Below, piece by piece: positions 16,806 to 24,998 of a DNA stretch of 64,000 nt; positions within the stretch are counted from its first letter, which is position 1, and the number at the start of each line of letters is the position of its first letter. The position numbers were made by a program, and so were the translations under genes. Origin of the DNA: Sulfitobacter sp. CW3 (GTDB lineage Bacteria; Pseudomonadota; Alphaproteobacteria; Rhodobacterales; Rhodobacteraceae); NCBI RefSeq assembly GCF_019392245.1, contig NZ_JAHXRL010000001.1, positions 434,001-498,000 of the forward strand, written 5' to 3'. The notes below the pieces were generated by a model. It worked only from the letters and a program-made list of their open reading frames with translations. It ran no database searches and was not told the origin of the DNA.

Positions 16806-17592
16806 AAACCTTTTTGAGGAAGACCAGACAACGGTCGCCGAAAGGCTGGCCGCAGAAGCGTTGATCATTGATGTTGACGGGTTCGAGGGGCCATTGGACC
16901 TTTTACTGACCCTCAGCCGCACCCAAAAAGTCGATCTGCGCAAAATATCGGTCCTGCAACTGGCGCGGCAATATCTGCTGTTTGTGGAAAAGGCCAAGGC
17001 GCTGCGGCTGGAACTGGCAGCTGATTATCTGGTGATGGCGGCGTGGCTGGCATTTCTGAAATCCCGTTTGTTATTGCCACCCGACCCGACCGAGGAAGGC
17101 CCCACAGGCGAGGAACTGGCCGCCCATCTGGCCTTCCAGTTGGAACGTTTGCAGGCGATGCGCGATGCGGCGGCGCGACTGATGGCGCGCGATCAGCTGG
17201 GGCGTGACTTCTTTGCGCGCGGTCAAACCCACGAGGTCAAGCGCACGCGCCGCGTGACCTATAGCGCGACTTTGCTGGACCTCATGCAAGGCTATGCACG
17301 CATCCGCACCCGCGATGAATTCCGCCCCTTTGTGATGGACCGCGAAAAGGTGTTCACGATGGAACAGGCCTTGGAACGAATGCGCGGGTTGATCGGCTTT
17401 GCGGGCGATTGGGGTGATCTGACCAGCTATCTGCCCGAGGGGTGGGGAGAAGATCCGGTCATGCGCCGTTCGGCCACGGCATCGACCTTTGCGGCGTCGC
17501 TTGAGCTGGTCAAAGAGGGCCATTTGGAGATCCGTCAATCAGAGGTTTTCGCCCCGATTGAGCTGCGCAAAAGGGAACAACGTCGTGAATGA
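16798..17592 (+). CDS. scpA: Segregation and condensation protein A
   Basis: A 264-residue kleisin that joins Smc heads with ScpB in the chromosome-condensation complex. The N-terminal kleisin pattern DGFEGPLDLLLTLSRTQKVDLRKI, the middle AADYLVMAAWLAFLKSRLLLP and a C-terminal winged-helix region are typical. The start ATG lies within the last codons of nagZ (8-base overlap); GAGGAACTTC precedes it. scpB follows with an 8-base overlap, so expression of both subunits is coupled. Confidence 0.93.
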   Translation: MAENLFEEDQTTVAERLAAEALIIDVDGFEGPLDLLLTLSRTQKVDLRKISVLQLARQYLLFVEKAKALRLELAADYLVMAAWLAFLKSRLLLPPDPTEEGPTGEELAAHLAFQLERLQAMRDAAARLMARDQLGRDFFARGQTHEVKRTRRVTYSATLLDLMQGYARIRTRDEFRPFVMDREKVFTMEQALERMRGLIGFAGDWGDLTSYLPEGWGEDPVMRRSATASTFAASLELVKEGHLEIRQSEVFAPIELRKREQRRE

Positions 17593-18244
17593 AGCGGTTG
17601 AAGATAAAGAAGAAAGCCTGTTCGAAGCCCCTCCTGTGGCCGAACAGGAACGCATGCTTGAGGCCATTCTTTTTGCCACCGCTGAACCCATCACACTTCG
17701 CGACATCGCAACGCGCATGCCCCATGGCTGCGATGCGGCCGAAGCAATGGTGCATCTGCGCAAGCGCTATGAGGGGCGCGGCGTGCAAGTGGCCAAGATC
17801 GGCGATGCCTATGCGATGCGCACCGCTGCCGATCTGGGATATTTGATGCAAAAAGAGACGGTTGAAGTGCGCAAGCTGTCGCGTGCCGCGATCGAAACCT
17901 TGGCCATCATCGCCTATCACCAACCTGCCACCCGCGCCGAAATCGAAGAAATTCGCGGTGTTTCCGTGTCTCGGGGCACCTTGGATCAACTGCTTGAACT
18001 GGATTGGATCCGCTTTGGCAGGCGCAAGATGACACCGGGGCGGCCCGTTACCTTTGTCGTGACGCAAGGGTTTCTGGCGCATTTCGGGCTGGAAAGCCCC
18101 CGCGATTTGCCGGGCCTGAAAGAACTGCGCTCTGCCGGGCTATTGGAAAGCCGTCCGGCCTTTGGCGGGCTGCCGCTGATGGCGGGCGACGAGGACGACG
18201 GCGAGGAAGACGTGGAAGGCCAAAGCGAGCTTTTTGAAGATTAA
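17585..18244 (+). CDS. scpB: Segregation and condensation protein B
   Basis: A 219-residue protein with two winged-helix domains that binds ScpA in the Smc complex. Typical segments are LEAILFATAEPITLRDIA, the LSRAAIETLAIIAYHQPATRAEIEEIRGV core and RGTLDQLLELDWIRFGRR. The start is a GTG at 17585, before the scpA stop; AAAAGGGAA precedes it at good spacing, and no in-frame ATG exists near the conserved N-terminus. The C-terminus is acidic (EDDGEEDVEGQ), as in other alphaproteobacterial ScpB. Confidence 0.92.
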   Translation: MNEAVEDKEESLFEAPPVAEQERMLEAILFATAEPITLRDIATRMPHGCDAAEAMVHLRKRYEGRGVQVAKIGDAYAMRTAADLGYLMQKETVEVRKLSRAAIETLAIIAYHQPATRAEIEEIRGVSVSRGTLDQLLELDWIRFGRRKMTPGRPVTFVVTQGFLAHFGLESPRDLPGLKELRSAGLLESRPAFGGLPLMAGDEDDGEEDVEGQSELFED

Positions 18245-18279
18245 ACGTCTTGAGGCCTGAAAATTGCCGAAGAACCTGC

Positions 18280-18315
18280 TATATTAAAGGCAAGAGACAA
18301 ATTTCGCGCGAAATT
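18280..18315 (+). promoter_or_regulatory. TATATT box and 16-bp perfect palindrome before a small gene
   Basis: AATTTCGCGCGAAATT (18300-18315) is a perfect palindrome 14 bases before the ATG at 18329. A TATATT element that could be a -10 box lies at 18280-18285. The position just past a plausible transcription start suits an operator. The binding protein is unknown. Confidence 0.45.
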
Positions 18316-18328
18316 ACGAGGTCGAACA

Positions 18329-18559
18329 ATGAACCAGATGATGAATATGATTATGCGCCGCGTTATGGGCCAACTGATCAACCGTGGTGTGAACTTTGGT
18401 TTTGATCAGGCGTCCAAAATCGGCAAAGGTAAACGGGGCACGGGCGAACAGCCTGACGTGTCACCCGAGGAAGACGCGCGCCGTAACCGTGCGGCACGAG
18501 AGCAAGGCAAGCAATCGCGCCAGATGCTGAAAACCATGCGGCGTTTGGGGCGTTTTTAA
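18329..18559 (+). CDS. Small basic protein of unknown function
   Basis: A 76-residue protein rich in Met, Arg and Gln: MNQMMNMIMRRVMGQL, a central GKGKRGTGEQPDVSPEEDARRNRAAREQ and a basic end MLKTMRRLGRF. No domain is recognised, though similar short proteins occur after scpAB in related bacteria. The first 20 residues could form an amphipathic helix. It has its own possible promoter and a palindrome upstream, and a strong hairpin downstream, so it is probably transcribed alone. The ribosome site is weak (ACGAGG). Confidence 0.65.
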   Translation: MNQMMNMIMRRVMGQLINRGVNFGFDQASKIGKGKRGTGEQPDVSPEEDARRNRAAREQGKQSRQMLKTMRRLGRF

Positions 18560-18567
18560 GCCTCGGT

Positions 18568-18627
18568 CGGGGGCGCTGCCCCCCGCCCCAAAAGGGGCGT
18601 CCCCCGGGATATTTTTAAGCCAGAGAA
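18568..18627 (+). terminator. Double hairpin terminator with conserved tail (family B)
   Basis: CGGGGGC/GCCCCCCG arms (18568-18574 and 18578-18585) and a second CCCC/GGGG hairpin precede GGGATATTTTTAAGCCAGAG (18607-18626), the family B tail also found 3' of xthA (8670) and bdhA (43018). It ends transcription of the small gene and faces convergent dcd. Confidence 0.6.
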
Positions 18628-18632
18628 GCGGC

Positions 18633-19712
18633 TTAGCCGGGGGCAGCAAAATGTTTGCTGAGTTTGAGGCCTTGGCCCTGGTAGTTTGAGGCAATGCCGG
18701 CCCCATAAAGCTGGGTTGGGACATGCGCCATCTTTTCATAGACCAGCCGGCCCACGACCTGACCATGTTCCAGCACAAAAGGTGCTTCGTGGCAGCGCAC
18801 TTCGAGGACGCCGCGAGATCCGGCACCGCCAGATTTGTCGTGCCCGAAACCGGGGTCAAAGAAGCCCGCATAATGCACGCGAAATTCACCGACCATGGCA
18901 AGGTATGGGGCCATTTCTGCGGCGTACTCCGGTGGGATTGTCACGGCTTCGCGGCTCACGAGGATGTAGAACGCGCCGGGATCAAGAATGATCTGGCCGT
19001 TGTCGCTGTGTACTTCTTCCCAGTAGTCGGCGGGGGCATAGTGGCCGATTTTATCCAGATCGATCACGCCTGTATGCGGTTTGGCGCGGTAACCGACCAA
19101 GGTCGTGCCGGGCAGGCGCAGATCGACGGAGAAGCCCAAGCCATCGTCGATAACCGGATCGCCATCGACCAGCGGTGTCGTCGCATGCAGGGCGCGTAGG
19201 GCGTCGTCGTTCAACGTGGCATCGCCGGTTGAAAAGCGGATTTGGTTCAGGCGCATGCCGGGGCGCACCAGCACCGAGAAAGAGCGCGGGCAGATTTCGG
19301 CATAAAGTGGCCCTGTATAGCCGGGGCTGACGCGGTCAAATTCGGTGCCGCCATCGGTGATCGTGCGGGTCAGCAGGTCGAGCCGCCCGGTCGAGCTTTT
19401 GGCGTTGGCAACGGCGGATACATCATCGGGCAGGGCGAGCCCTTCCATCAGAGGGACAACATAAACGCAGCCCTTTTCCAGCACGGCCCCGTTTGTAAGG
19501 TCAACGCGGTGCATTTCGAATTCGGTTAGGCGGTCTGCAACTTTGGCCCCGTGGCCAGCAAGAAACGAGGCCCGGACGCGGTAGGCGACGGTACCAAGGC
19601 GCAGATCAAGGCTGGCGGGTTGGATTTGGGCGGGATCAACGGGCAGGTCGCCTGTGATCTGGCCCGCGTTGATCATGTCGCTGATTTGCTGGTTTGGGAT
19701 AACACCGCCCAT
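18633..19712 (-). CDS. dcd: 2'-deoxycytidine 5'-triphosphate deaminase, long form
   Basis: A 359-residue, duplicated-length dCTP deaminase that converts dCTP to dUTP, supplying dUMP for thymidylate synthesis. The N-terminal half carries QPASLDLRLG and SSTGRLDLLTRTI; the C-terminal half repeats the fold with DPGAFYILVSREAVTIPPEYAAEM and ARVHYAGFFDPGFG-like features. Standard Dcd is about half as long; this two-domain type is typical of Rhizobiales and Rhodobacterales. The ATG at 19712 is chosen because AAAGG lies 7 bases before it. It sits downstream of tRNA-Pro on the same strand. Confidence 0.88.
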   Translation of the reverse strand: MGGVIPNQQISDMINAGQITGDLPVDPAQIQPASLDLRLGTVAYRVRASFLAGHGAKVADRLTEFEMHRVDLTNGAVLEKGCVYVVPLMEGLALPDDVSAVANAKSSTGRLDLLTRTITDGGTEFDRVSPGYTGPLYAEICPRSFSVLVRPGMRLNQIRFSTGDATLNDDALRALHATTPLVDGDPVIDDGLGFSVDLRLPGTTLVGYRAKPHTGVIDLDKIGHYAPADYWEEVHSDNGQIILDPGAFYILVSREAVTIPPEYAAEMAPYLAMVGEFRVHYAGFFDPGFGHDKSGGAGSRGVLEVRCHEAPFVLEHGQVVGRLVYEKMAHVPTQLYGAGIASNYQGQGLKLSKHFAAPG

Positions 19713-19730
19713 AACAGAACCTTTCAAATG

Positions 19731-19764
19731 CAAACACCCGCACCGTTACAGGCGCGGGCGTTTG
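19731..19764 (-). terminator. Hairpin after tRNA-Pro
   Basis: On the reverse strand CAAACGCCCGCGCC and GGTGCGGGTGTTTG form a 14-bp stem with two G-U pairs and a 6-base loop, 13 bases after the tRNA. No long T-run follows, so it may be a processing or partial termination signal. On the forward strand the stem has two mismatches. Confidence 0.45.
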
Positions 19765-19776
19765 TTTTATGTCGGT

Positions 19777-19853
19777 TGGTCGGGCTAGCAGGACTCGAAC
19801 CTGCGACCTTCCGTCCCCCAGACGGACGCGCTACCAGGCTGCGCCATAGCCCG
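19777..19853 (-). tRNA. tRNA-Pro (anticodon GGG), CCA encoded
   Basis: A 77-base cloverleaf on the reverse strand. Acceptor arms CGGGCTA and TAGCCCG pair fully, followed by A73 and an encoded CCA. The D-loop has AGCCTGGTA, the anticodon stem TCCGT/ACGGA encloses the loop CTGGGGG with anticodon GGG, and the T arm is GCAGG-TTCGAGT-CCTGC. It reads CCC and CCU proline codons. It lies between the merR-type gene and dcd. Confidence 0.96.
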
Positions 19854-19921
19854 ACATGTGGCGGTAAATACCTGATAATTGCGGGTGCGCAAGGGGGAAT
19901 TGCCGCAAAGCGCATGGCGTT

Positions 19922-20956
19922 TCAGTCTTTTGTTGATGGACTGTGGTCTGAGACCCCAGAAGCCATGGAATCGCGGAGTGCGGTAAGCCGAGACAATACC
20001 GGCGCGATGTTTGCGGCGGCGGCGGGGCTGACTTTTCGGATGTTGAGGATCGACGACAGCGTACCTGCGACGGCAGTTATGTCGGTTTCCGAAGGGATGA
20101 CGACGTCGACAATGCGTGGCTTGGGCGCGCTTGGCGCTGGCGTGGCTGAGGACGGCACGTCTGGTTCGCTTTGCTCGGGCAGGGTGCTTTGCTCTACGCT
20201 GGCAGGTGTCTCTTCTGCTGGTTTGGTTTCCGCAGTTGGGCTGGACGTCGCAGCGGCTTGCGCAGGTTCGGGCGTGACTGCTGCGGGAGCGGGCGATACA
20301 TCTGCAGGGGCCTGCGGAGCGATGTCGGAGGCCGCATCCATCTTTGTTTCCGTAGCCGAACCCGTATTTAGGGGGTCTTTTTCAACGGGTTGCTCGGTGT
20401 TTTTGACTTCACTCTCTGACGTTTCCGACGCGCTCACCGGTTCGGAAACTGGCGGCGTATCGGTCGCGGGTGGCTCTGGTTCCGTCACTGGGGCTGCGTC
20501 CTGAGGGGGTGCATTTTTCTCGGGCGGCGTTTCCTGCGGCGCTGCTTCAGGGGCCGTCTCGGTCGGGCGCGCGCTCTCGAAGGGGAGCACGACGCTTTCT
20601 GGTTTGACGGGTTCAACGGCCAGCGTGGCCATGTCTACGGTATCACTCGCATCTTCGGTCTCGTCGGAGTGGCCTAGCTCGTCGAGGGGCGCAGATAGGG
20701 CCGCAACATAGTTCATGCCCTCTTCGCGCAACACTTTCTGGACGCCTTTTATCGTCAGGCCATCCTCGTGGAGCATGCGTTTTATGCCGCCCAACAGCAG
20801 CATATCAGCGGGGCGGTAATACCGCCGACCACCGGCCCGTTTGATGGGCTTGATCTGGGTGAATTTGCTTTCCCAAAAGCGCAAGACATGGGCTTGGATA
20901 CCCAGCCAATCGGCGACTTCTGAGATTGTACGGAATGCGTCCGGAGACTTGGACAT
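19922..20956 (-). CDS. MerR-family regulator with long acidic Pro/Ala/Glu-rich tail
   Basis: A 344-residue protein. Residues about 8-90 form a MerR winged helix-turn-helix ([25 protein letters not shown], then [19 protein letters not shown]). From about 105 to 290 it is low-complexity, rich in Pro, Glu, Ala, Thr and Ser, and probably disordered. A short conserved end follows ([36 protein letters not shown]). It lies 4 bases after ihfA in the yceD-rpmF-plsX-fabH-ihfA order, as in related genomes. No metal-sensing cysteines are seen. The target is unknown; control of the lipid/IHF cluster is a guess from position. Confidence 0.85.
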   Translation of the reverse strand: MSKSPDAFRTISEVADWLGIQAHVLRFWESKFTQIKPIKRAGGRRYYRPADMLLLGGIKRMLHEDGLTIKGVQKVLREEGMNYVAALSAPLDELGHSDETEDASDTVDMATLAVEPVKPESVVLPFESARPTETAPEAAPQETPPEKNAPPQDAAPVTEPEPPATDTPPVSEPVSASETSESEVKNTEQPVEKDPLNTGSATETKMDAASDIAPQAPADVSPAPAAVTPEPAQAAATSSPTAETKPAEETPASVEQSTLPEQSEPDVPSSATPAPSAPKPRIVDVVIPSETDITAVAGTLSSILNIRKVSPAAAANIAPVLSRLTALRDSMASGVSDHSPSTKD

Positions 20957-20960
20957 CAGA

Positions 20961-21263
20961 TTAACGCTTGTTCCCGTCGGCGACCCGGTCCTTCATCAAA
21001 TGGGACGGGCGGAATGTCAGAACACGGCGCGGGTTAATCGGAACTTCCTCGCCTGTTTTTGGGTTGCGACCGACCCGTGCAGATTTATCACGCACGGAAA
21101 ATGTCCCGAAGGAGGAGATTTTAACCTGCTCACCCTGCACCAGGGCGTCAGACATATGCTCAAGAACGGCCTCTACGAGTTGGGCGCTTTCATTGCGGGA
21201 TAATCCCACTTCGCGAAAGACAGCTTCGCTCAAATCCATGCGGGTCAACGTTTTGTCGGCCAT
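20961..21263 (-). CDS. ihfA: Integration host factor subunit alpha
   Basis: A 100-residue HU/IHF-family DNA-bending protein. It starts [22 protein letters not shown] and carries the beta-arm sequence [20 protein letters not shown] with the intercalating Pro, ending [16 protein letters not shown]. With IhfB it forms a heterodimer that bends DNA at promoters, origins and recombination sites. It lies downstream of fabH and directly before the MerR-type gene, probably sharing transcription. Confidence 0.95.
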   Translation of the reverse strand: MADKTLTRMDLSEAVFREVGLSRNESAQLVEAVLEHMSDALVQGEQVKISSFGTFSVRDKSARVGRNPKTGEEVPINPRRVLTFRPSHLMKDRVADGNKR

Positions 21264-21360
21264 TCTATATCCCTTGTATTTTTTTAAGCATAGGCAGGGA
21301 TGTTTTCACCTGTCAACAACTATGGGTCGTAAGGCCCTGTTTGCGCGGCGAAAAGCAAGC

Positions 21361-22332
21361 TTACCAGCGCAGAACGACCGCGCCCCATGCCAGCCCGCCG
21401 CCGATTGCTTCGGTCACAATCAGGTCGCCTTGCTTGATTTGTCCGCGCTGTTTGCCGACGGATAATGCCAGCGGAATGGACGCCGCCGAGGTGTTGCCGT
21501 GGTCCTGAACGGTGACGACAACCTGATCCATCGACAGGTTCAATTTCTTTGCAGTGCCTTGAATAATACGGATATTTGCCTGATGCGGCACGACCCAATC
21601 AACGTCATCCGACGTCACGCCGGCGCGTTCCATGGCGGTTGTTGCCGTAGCGGCAAGTTTTTCCACCGCGTGGCGAAATACTTGATTTCCCTGCATCCTG
21701 AGGTAGCCGGTTGTGCCAGTGCTGATGCCGCCATCGACATAAAGCAGGTCACGATAACGGCCGTCGGAATTTAGATCCGTCGACAAGATGCCGCGATCGG
21801 CAGGGGTGCCTGTGCCTTCTTGGGCCTCAAGCAGCAGCGCACCTGCGCCATCGCCGAACAAAACGCTGGTGCTGCGGTCGGTCCAGTCCATGATCTTTGA
21901 AAATGTCTCGGATCCGATGACCAGAACGCGTTTGGCCTGGCCTGACAGAATCAGCGCATTGGCGTTAGCGAGGGCATAGATAAACCCGGCGCAGACGGCC
22001 TGCACATCAAAGGCAAAACCGTTTTCCATGCCAAGTTCGGCCTGCACCATGGTCGCAGCCGAGGGGAATGTCAGATCGGCAGTCGATGTCGCAAGAATGA
22101 TCGCGTCAACATCTGCGGGGGTTCTTCCGGCCTCTTCAAGGGCGATACGCGCTGCGGCGGTTGCCATCGTCGAGGTGGTTTCACCTTCGCCGACAAAATG
22201 GCGGCGCTCGATGCCCGAGCGGGACCTGATCCATTCGTCATCGGTGTCAATTTTGCCTTCGAATTCAACGTTTTCGACGACGCGTTTGGGCAGATAGTGC
22301 CCAGCACCAGTAACAACAGCTCGGATGGTCAT
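21361..22332 (-). CDS. fabH: 3-oxoacyl-ACP synthase III
   Basis: A 323-residue condensing enzyme that starts fatty acid synthesis from acetyl-CoA and malonyl-ACP. The catalytic triad motifs are seen in order: Cys in DVQAVCAGFIYAL, His in VPHQANIRI and Asn in DHGNTSAASIP. The length is normal. Its ATG overlaps the plsX stop by 4 bases (ATGA), the classic plsX-fabH coupling that links phospholipid and fatty acid synthesis. Confidence 0.96.
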   Translation of the reverse strand: MTIRAVVTGAGHYLPKRVVENVEFEGKIDTDDEWIRSRSGIERRHFVGEGETTSTMATAAARIALEEAGRTPADVDAIILATSTADLTFPSAATMVQAELGMENGFAFDVQAVCAGFIYALANANALILSGQAKRVLVIGSETFSKIMDWTDRSTSVLFGDGAGALLLEAQEGTGTPADRGILSTDLNSDGRYRDLLYVDGGISTGTTGYLRMQGNQVFRHAVEKLAATATTAMERAGVTSDDVDWVVPHQANIRIIQGTAKKLNLSMDQVVVTVQDHGNTSAASIPLALSVGKQRGQIKQGDLIVTEAIGGGLAWGAVVLRW

Positions 22333-23405
22333 TCTTCGATCTCTTTCACCGGCGGCGCGGCGGCAACCCGTGCCGCAAGCCGGTTGGTAAATTCACTTTC
22401 CGCCAGACGCGCGGCCAGTTTGATGGCCGACGATACGCCGGTGGCATCAGCAGCGCCATGAGATTTTACGACGGTGCCATTCAGCCCGAGAAACACGCCA
22501 CCGTTCACACGGCGCGGGTCGAACCGTTTTCTGACCCGGCTCAGCGATCCATAGGCAAGCAGCGCTGAAATGCGGGACCAGATCGAATGTTGAAAGGCTT
22601 CGCGCAGACCGTTGCCGATCAACGTGGCGGTGCCTTCGCCGGTCTTGATGGCGATATTTCCGGTGAAACCGTCGGTGACGATAACGTCAGCCACATCACC
22701 GGATATATCGCCGCCTTCGACGAAACCGACAAAATCGAACTCGGCTTCATCCGCAGCGTCACGAATCAGCTCGTAAGCTTCTTTCAGCTCGGTGCGGCCT
22801 TTGTGTTCTTCGGTTCCGACATTCAAAAGCCCAATGCGGGGGCGTTCGATATCCATACCGTTTCGGGCGTATGATTTGCCCATCAATGCAAAGCGCAGGA
22901 GATCATCGGCGTCGGCACGTATATCAGCGCCGACATCCAGCATGACGTTAAACCCCTGCGGGCCGGTCGATGGATACAGCACAGCAATCGCAGGGCGGTT
23001 CACGCCGGGCAATTTTTTAAGACGGATCATCGAAATGGCCATCAACGCGCCGGTATTGCCGCAGCTGACAGCAACCGATGCTTCGCCGGTGCGCACAGAT
23101 TCGATGGCAGACCACATCGACGTGTCCTTGCCATTGCGCAGCACATTGCTGGGCTTGTCGCCCATGGACACAACGCCAGTGGCATTGCGTACAACGCAGC
23201 GGCCCGCCAATTCGGGGCGCTTGGCGACCAAGGGTTCCAGCGTTTCTGCAGGCCCGTGCAGCACAAAACTGATATCGGGATTCTTCGCCGCAGACTCAGA
23301 ACACCCGGCAACAACGATTGCCGGGCCCTGATCGCCCCCCATTGCATCAACTGAAATAAGGGTGCGCTGAGCGTTCGCTGTAGGCTGATCGGACGAAACC
23401 GTCAT
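22329..23405 (-). CDS. plsX: Phosphate acyltransferase PlsX
   Basis: A 358-residue enzyme making acyl-phosphate from acyl-ACP, feeding PlsY in phosphatidic acid synthesis. Typical blocks are ISVDAMGGDQGP near the start, SCGNTGALMA, NVGTEEHKG, VEGGDISGDVADVIVTDGFTGNI and GLNGTVVKSHGAAD. The last is the conserved C-terminal signature. It lies 42 bases after rpmF and overlaps fabH. Confidence 0.96.
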   Translation of the reverse strand: MTVSSDQPTANAQRTLISVDAMGGDQGPAIVVAGCSESAAKNPDISFVLHGPAETLEPLVAKRPELAGRCVVRNATGVVSMGDKPSNVLRNGKDTSMWSAIESVRTGEASVAVSCGNTGALMAISMIRLKKLPGVNRPAIAVLYPSTGPQGFNVMLDVGADIRADADDLLRFALMGKSYARNGMDIERPRIGLLNVGTEEHKGRTELKEAYELIRDAADEAEFDFVGFVEGGDISGDVADVIVTDGFTGNIAIKTGEGTATLIGNGLREAFQHSIWSRISALLAYGSLSRVRKRFDPRRVNGGVFLGLNGTVVKSHGAADATGVSSAIKLAARLAESEFTNRLAARVAAAPPVKEIEE

Positions 23406-23447
23406 CTGGTGCGAAGCCTTTTATAAACTGCGGTAAACGATGACAGC

Positions 23448-23654
23448 TTACGCCGCGTCTTCGTCTAGGTCGATCTCGTCGTTCTGAGCGATGACTTCGT
23501 TGTCATCGTAGTGACCGCAAGCTGCACAAATGTGGTGTGGACGTTTCAGTTCACCACAGTTGTTGCATTCGTTTGGGTTCGCTGCGCTTAGCGAGTCGTG
23601 CGCGCGACGGTTGTTGCGACGCGATTTGGAAACTTTATTCTGTTGGACAGCCAT
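23448..23654 (-). CDS. rpmF: 50S ribosomal protein L32
   Basis: A 68-residue protein beginning [20 protein letters not shown], with the two zinc-knuckle Cys pairs [18 protein letters not shown]. It is therefore the zinc-binding (C+) form. The acidic C-terminal extension ([11 protein letters not shown]) is typical of alphaproteobacteria. It sits between yceD and plsX as usual, but 198 bases separate it from yceD, room for its own promoter or a long leader. Confidence 0.96.
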   Translation of the reverse strand: MAVQQNKVSKSRRNNRRAHDSLSAANPNECNNCGELKRPHHICAACGHYDDNEVIAQNDEIDLDEDAA

Positions 23655-23852
23655 GTCTGGTGCCTTTGCCTTCGGGGTCGTTCATCGGCAAAATGCCAAA
23701 GACGACCGTGTTTCAGATCAACTCCCGGTTTGGGCGTGACGTGCGTTTAGGCCGAAGCCTATCCGATGTCCAACCTTAATTGGGGTGAATGGCGCAAAAT
23801 ACTGCGAAACCTTGCCGATGCAACCCCGTTTTGCACCTATTTCCCTATCTAT

Positions 23853-24404
23853 CTACTCTTTCGGGTCTTCCAGTTTTTCGCGCAACTGCGCCAGCCCGGC
23901 GAACGGGCGCGCGTCTTCGTCTGTCATGGGCGCGACGCCCGGCTCGGCATAGACGGCCTGTCCCAGCTCTGCACCGTCTGCACGCGGGTATTCGGGCACC
24001 TCAAGGGCCAAAGCCTCGATCATCACGGCAGCGGGGTCGACCCAAGATGTCAGGGGTTCTGACCGGTCGTCGTCGGGCATTTCGGCTTCGGGTTCTTCCG
24101 GCTCTTGATAGTCTTTGATGAAAAACCGCGTGATGTTTGCGTCAATGCGAGTCGTCACAGGTTCAAGGGTAACGACACAAGGCTGCACCACAGTGGCCCC
24201 AAGACGGGCATCCAGCCGCCAATCCGATTTACCAGTGGCGGTTAATTTTCCCTCAAAAGATAATTTACGCAGCGTGGTCAGCCCCAGTTCATCGGCAATC
24301 TGCCGCATGGTGTCGGCGTCAGGGCGCAAGGAAAAAGGGGTGTCAGCGTTTTGGGGCAGATCTGCAACGCGCAATGCAGTAGATGTGGGGGGCGTGCGAG
24401 ACAT
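23853..24404 (-). CDS. YceD family protein (DUF177)
   Basis: A 183-residue protein of the YceD/DUF177 family, linked to 23S rRNA accumulation and almost always found just upstream of rpmF, as here. Recognisable segments are LRKLSFEGKLTATGKSDWRLDARLGATVVQPCVVTLEPV and an acidic stretch (QEPEEPEAEMPDDDRSE), ending FAGLAQLREKLED. The ATG at 24404 is chosen because upstream in-frame sequence runs into the divergent lipoprotein gene and has no conserved content. The ribosome site is weak. Confidence 0.85.
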   Translation of the reverse strand: MSRTPPTSTALRVADLPQNADTPFSLRPDADTMRQIADELGLTTLRKLSFEGKLTATGKSDWRLDARLGATVVQPCVVTLEPVTTRIDANITRFFIKDYQEPEEPEAEMPDDDRSEPLTSWVDPAAVMIEALALEVPEYPRADGAELGQAVYAEPGVAPMTDEDARPFAGLAQLREKLEDPKE

Positions 24405-24494
24405 GATGTATTGCTTTCGTTTCTTGAACCATAGGGCATGCTTGGTGTATGCGAGATAAAAGCCATGATCCCCAAGGGCAAGAGGGCACCAAGA

Positions 24495-24956
24495 ATGCGT
24501 ATCAATCGCCATGTCACAAAGACACTTATGTCTGCCGCCCTCGTGAGCGCGGGTCTTATGCTTGGGGCTTGTACGCCGCAATATAAAAACCACGGGTATA
24601 TTCCGCTGCAAGAAGACTTGGACCAAATCACCATTGGTCAGGACACGCGCGATACTGTGACGGCGATGGCGGGCATGCCTGCGGCGTCGGGAATCGTGGA
24701 TTCTTCGTTGTACTATGTACGGTCGCGTCGCAGATCGGTGGGATTTCTAGCGCCCAAAGAGATCGAACGTGAAGTGGTCGCCATCAGCTTTGCCGCCAAT
24801 GGCACCGTGCAGAATGTAGAGCGGTTCGGACTTGAGGATGGTAACGTCATTGCACTGGATCGCCGCGTGACCAGTTCGTCGGTCAGCGACAAAGCCTTTA
24901 TTCGTCAGCTTTTGGGCAATATCGGCCGGTTCAATCCTGCCAGTCTTGCCGGCTAG
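24495..24956 (+). CDS. bamE: Outer-membrane assembly lipoprotein, BamE (SmpA/OmlA) family
   Basis: A 153-residue lipoprotein: a basic start MRINRHVTK, a hydrophobic segment and the lipobox LMLGAC with the lipidated Cys near residue 26. The mature part has the OmlA/BamE pattern GYIPLQEDLDQITIGQDTRDTVTAMAGMP and a Tyr-Tyr turn followed by beta strands. BamE supports the BAM complex inserting outer-membrane barrels. Start: the ATG at 24495 gives a normal signal peptide; a downstream ATG at residue 12 is possible. It is divergent from yceD with a 90-base gap. Confidence 0.82.
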   Translation: MRINRHVTKTLMSAALVSAGLMLGACTPQYKNHGYIPLQEDLDQITIGQDTRDTVTAMAGMPAASGIVDSSLYYVRSRRRSVGFLAPKEIEREVVAISFAANGTVQNVERFGLEDGNVIALDRRVTSSSVSDKAFIRQLLGNIGRFNPASLAG

Positions 24957-24998
24957 GGCATCAGGCCTTGCGGGGATGCATGTGAGGACATGATCGCC

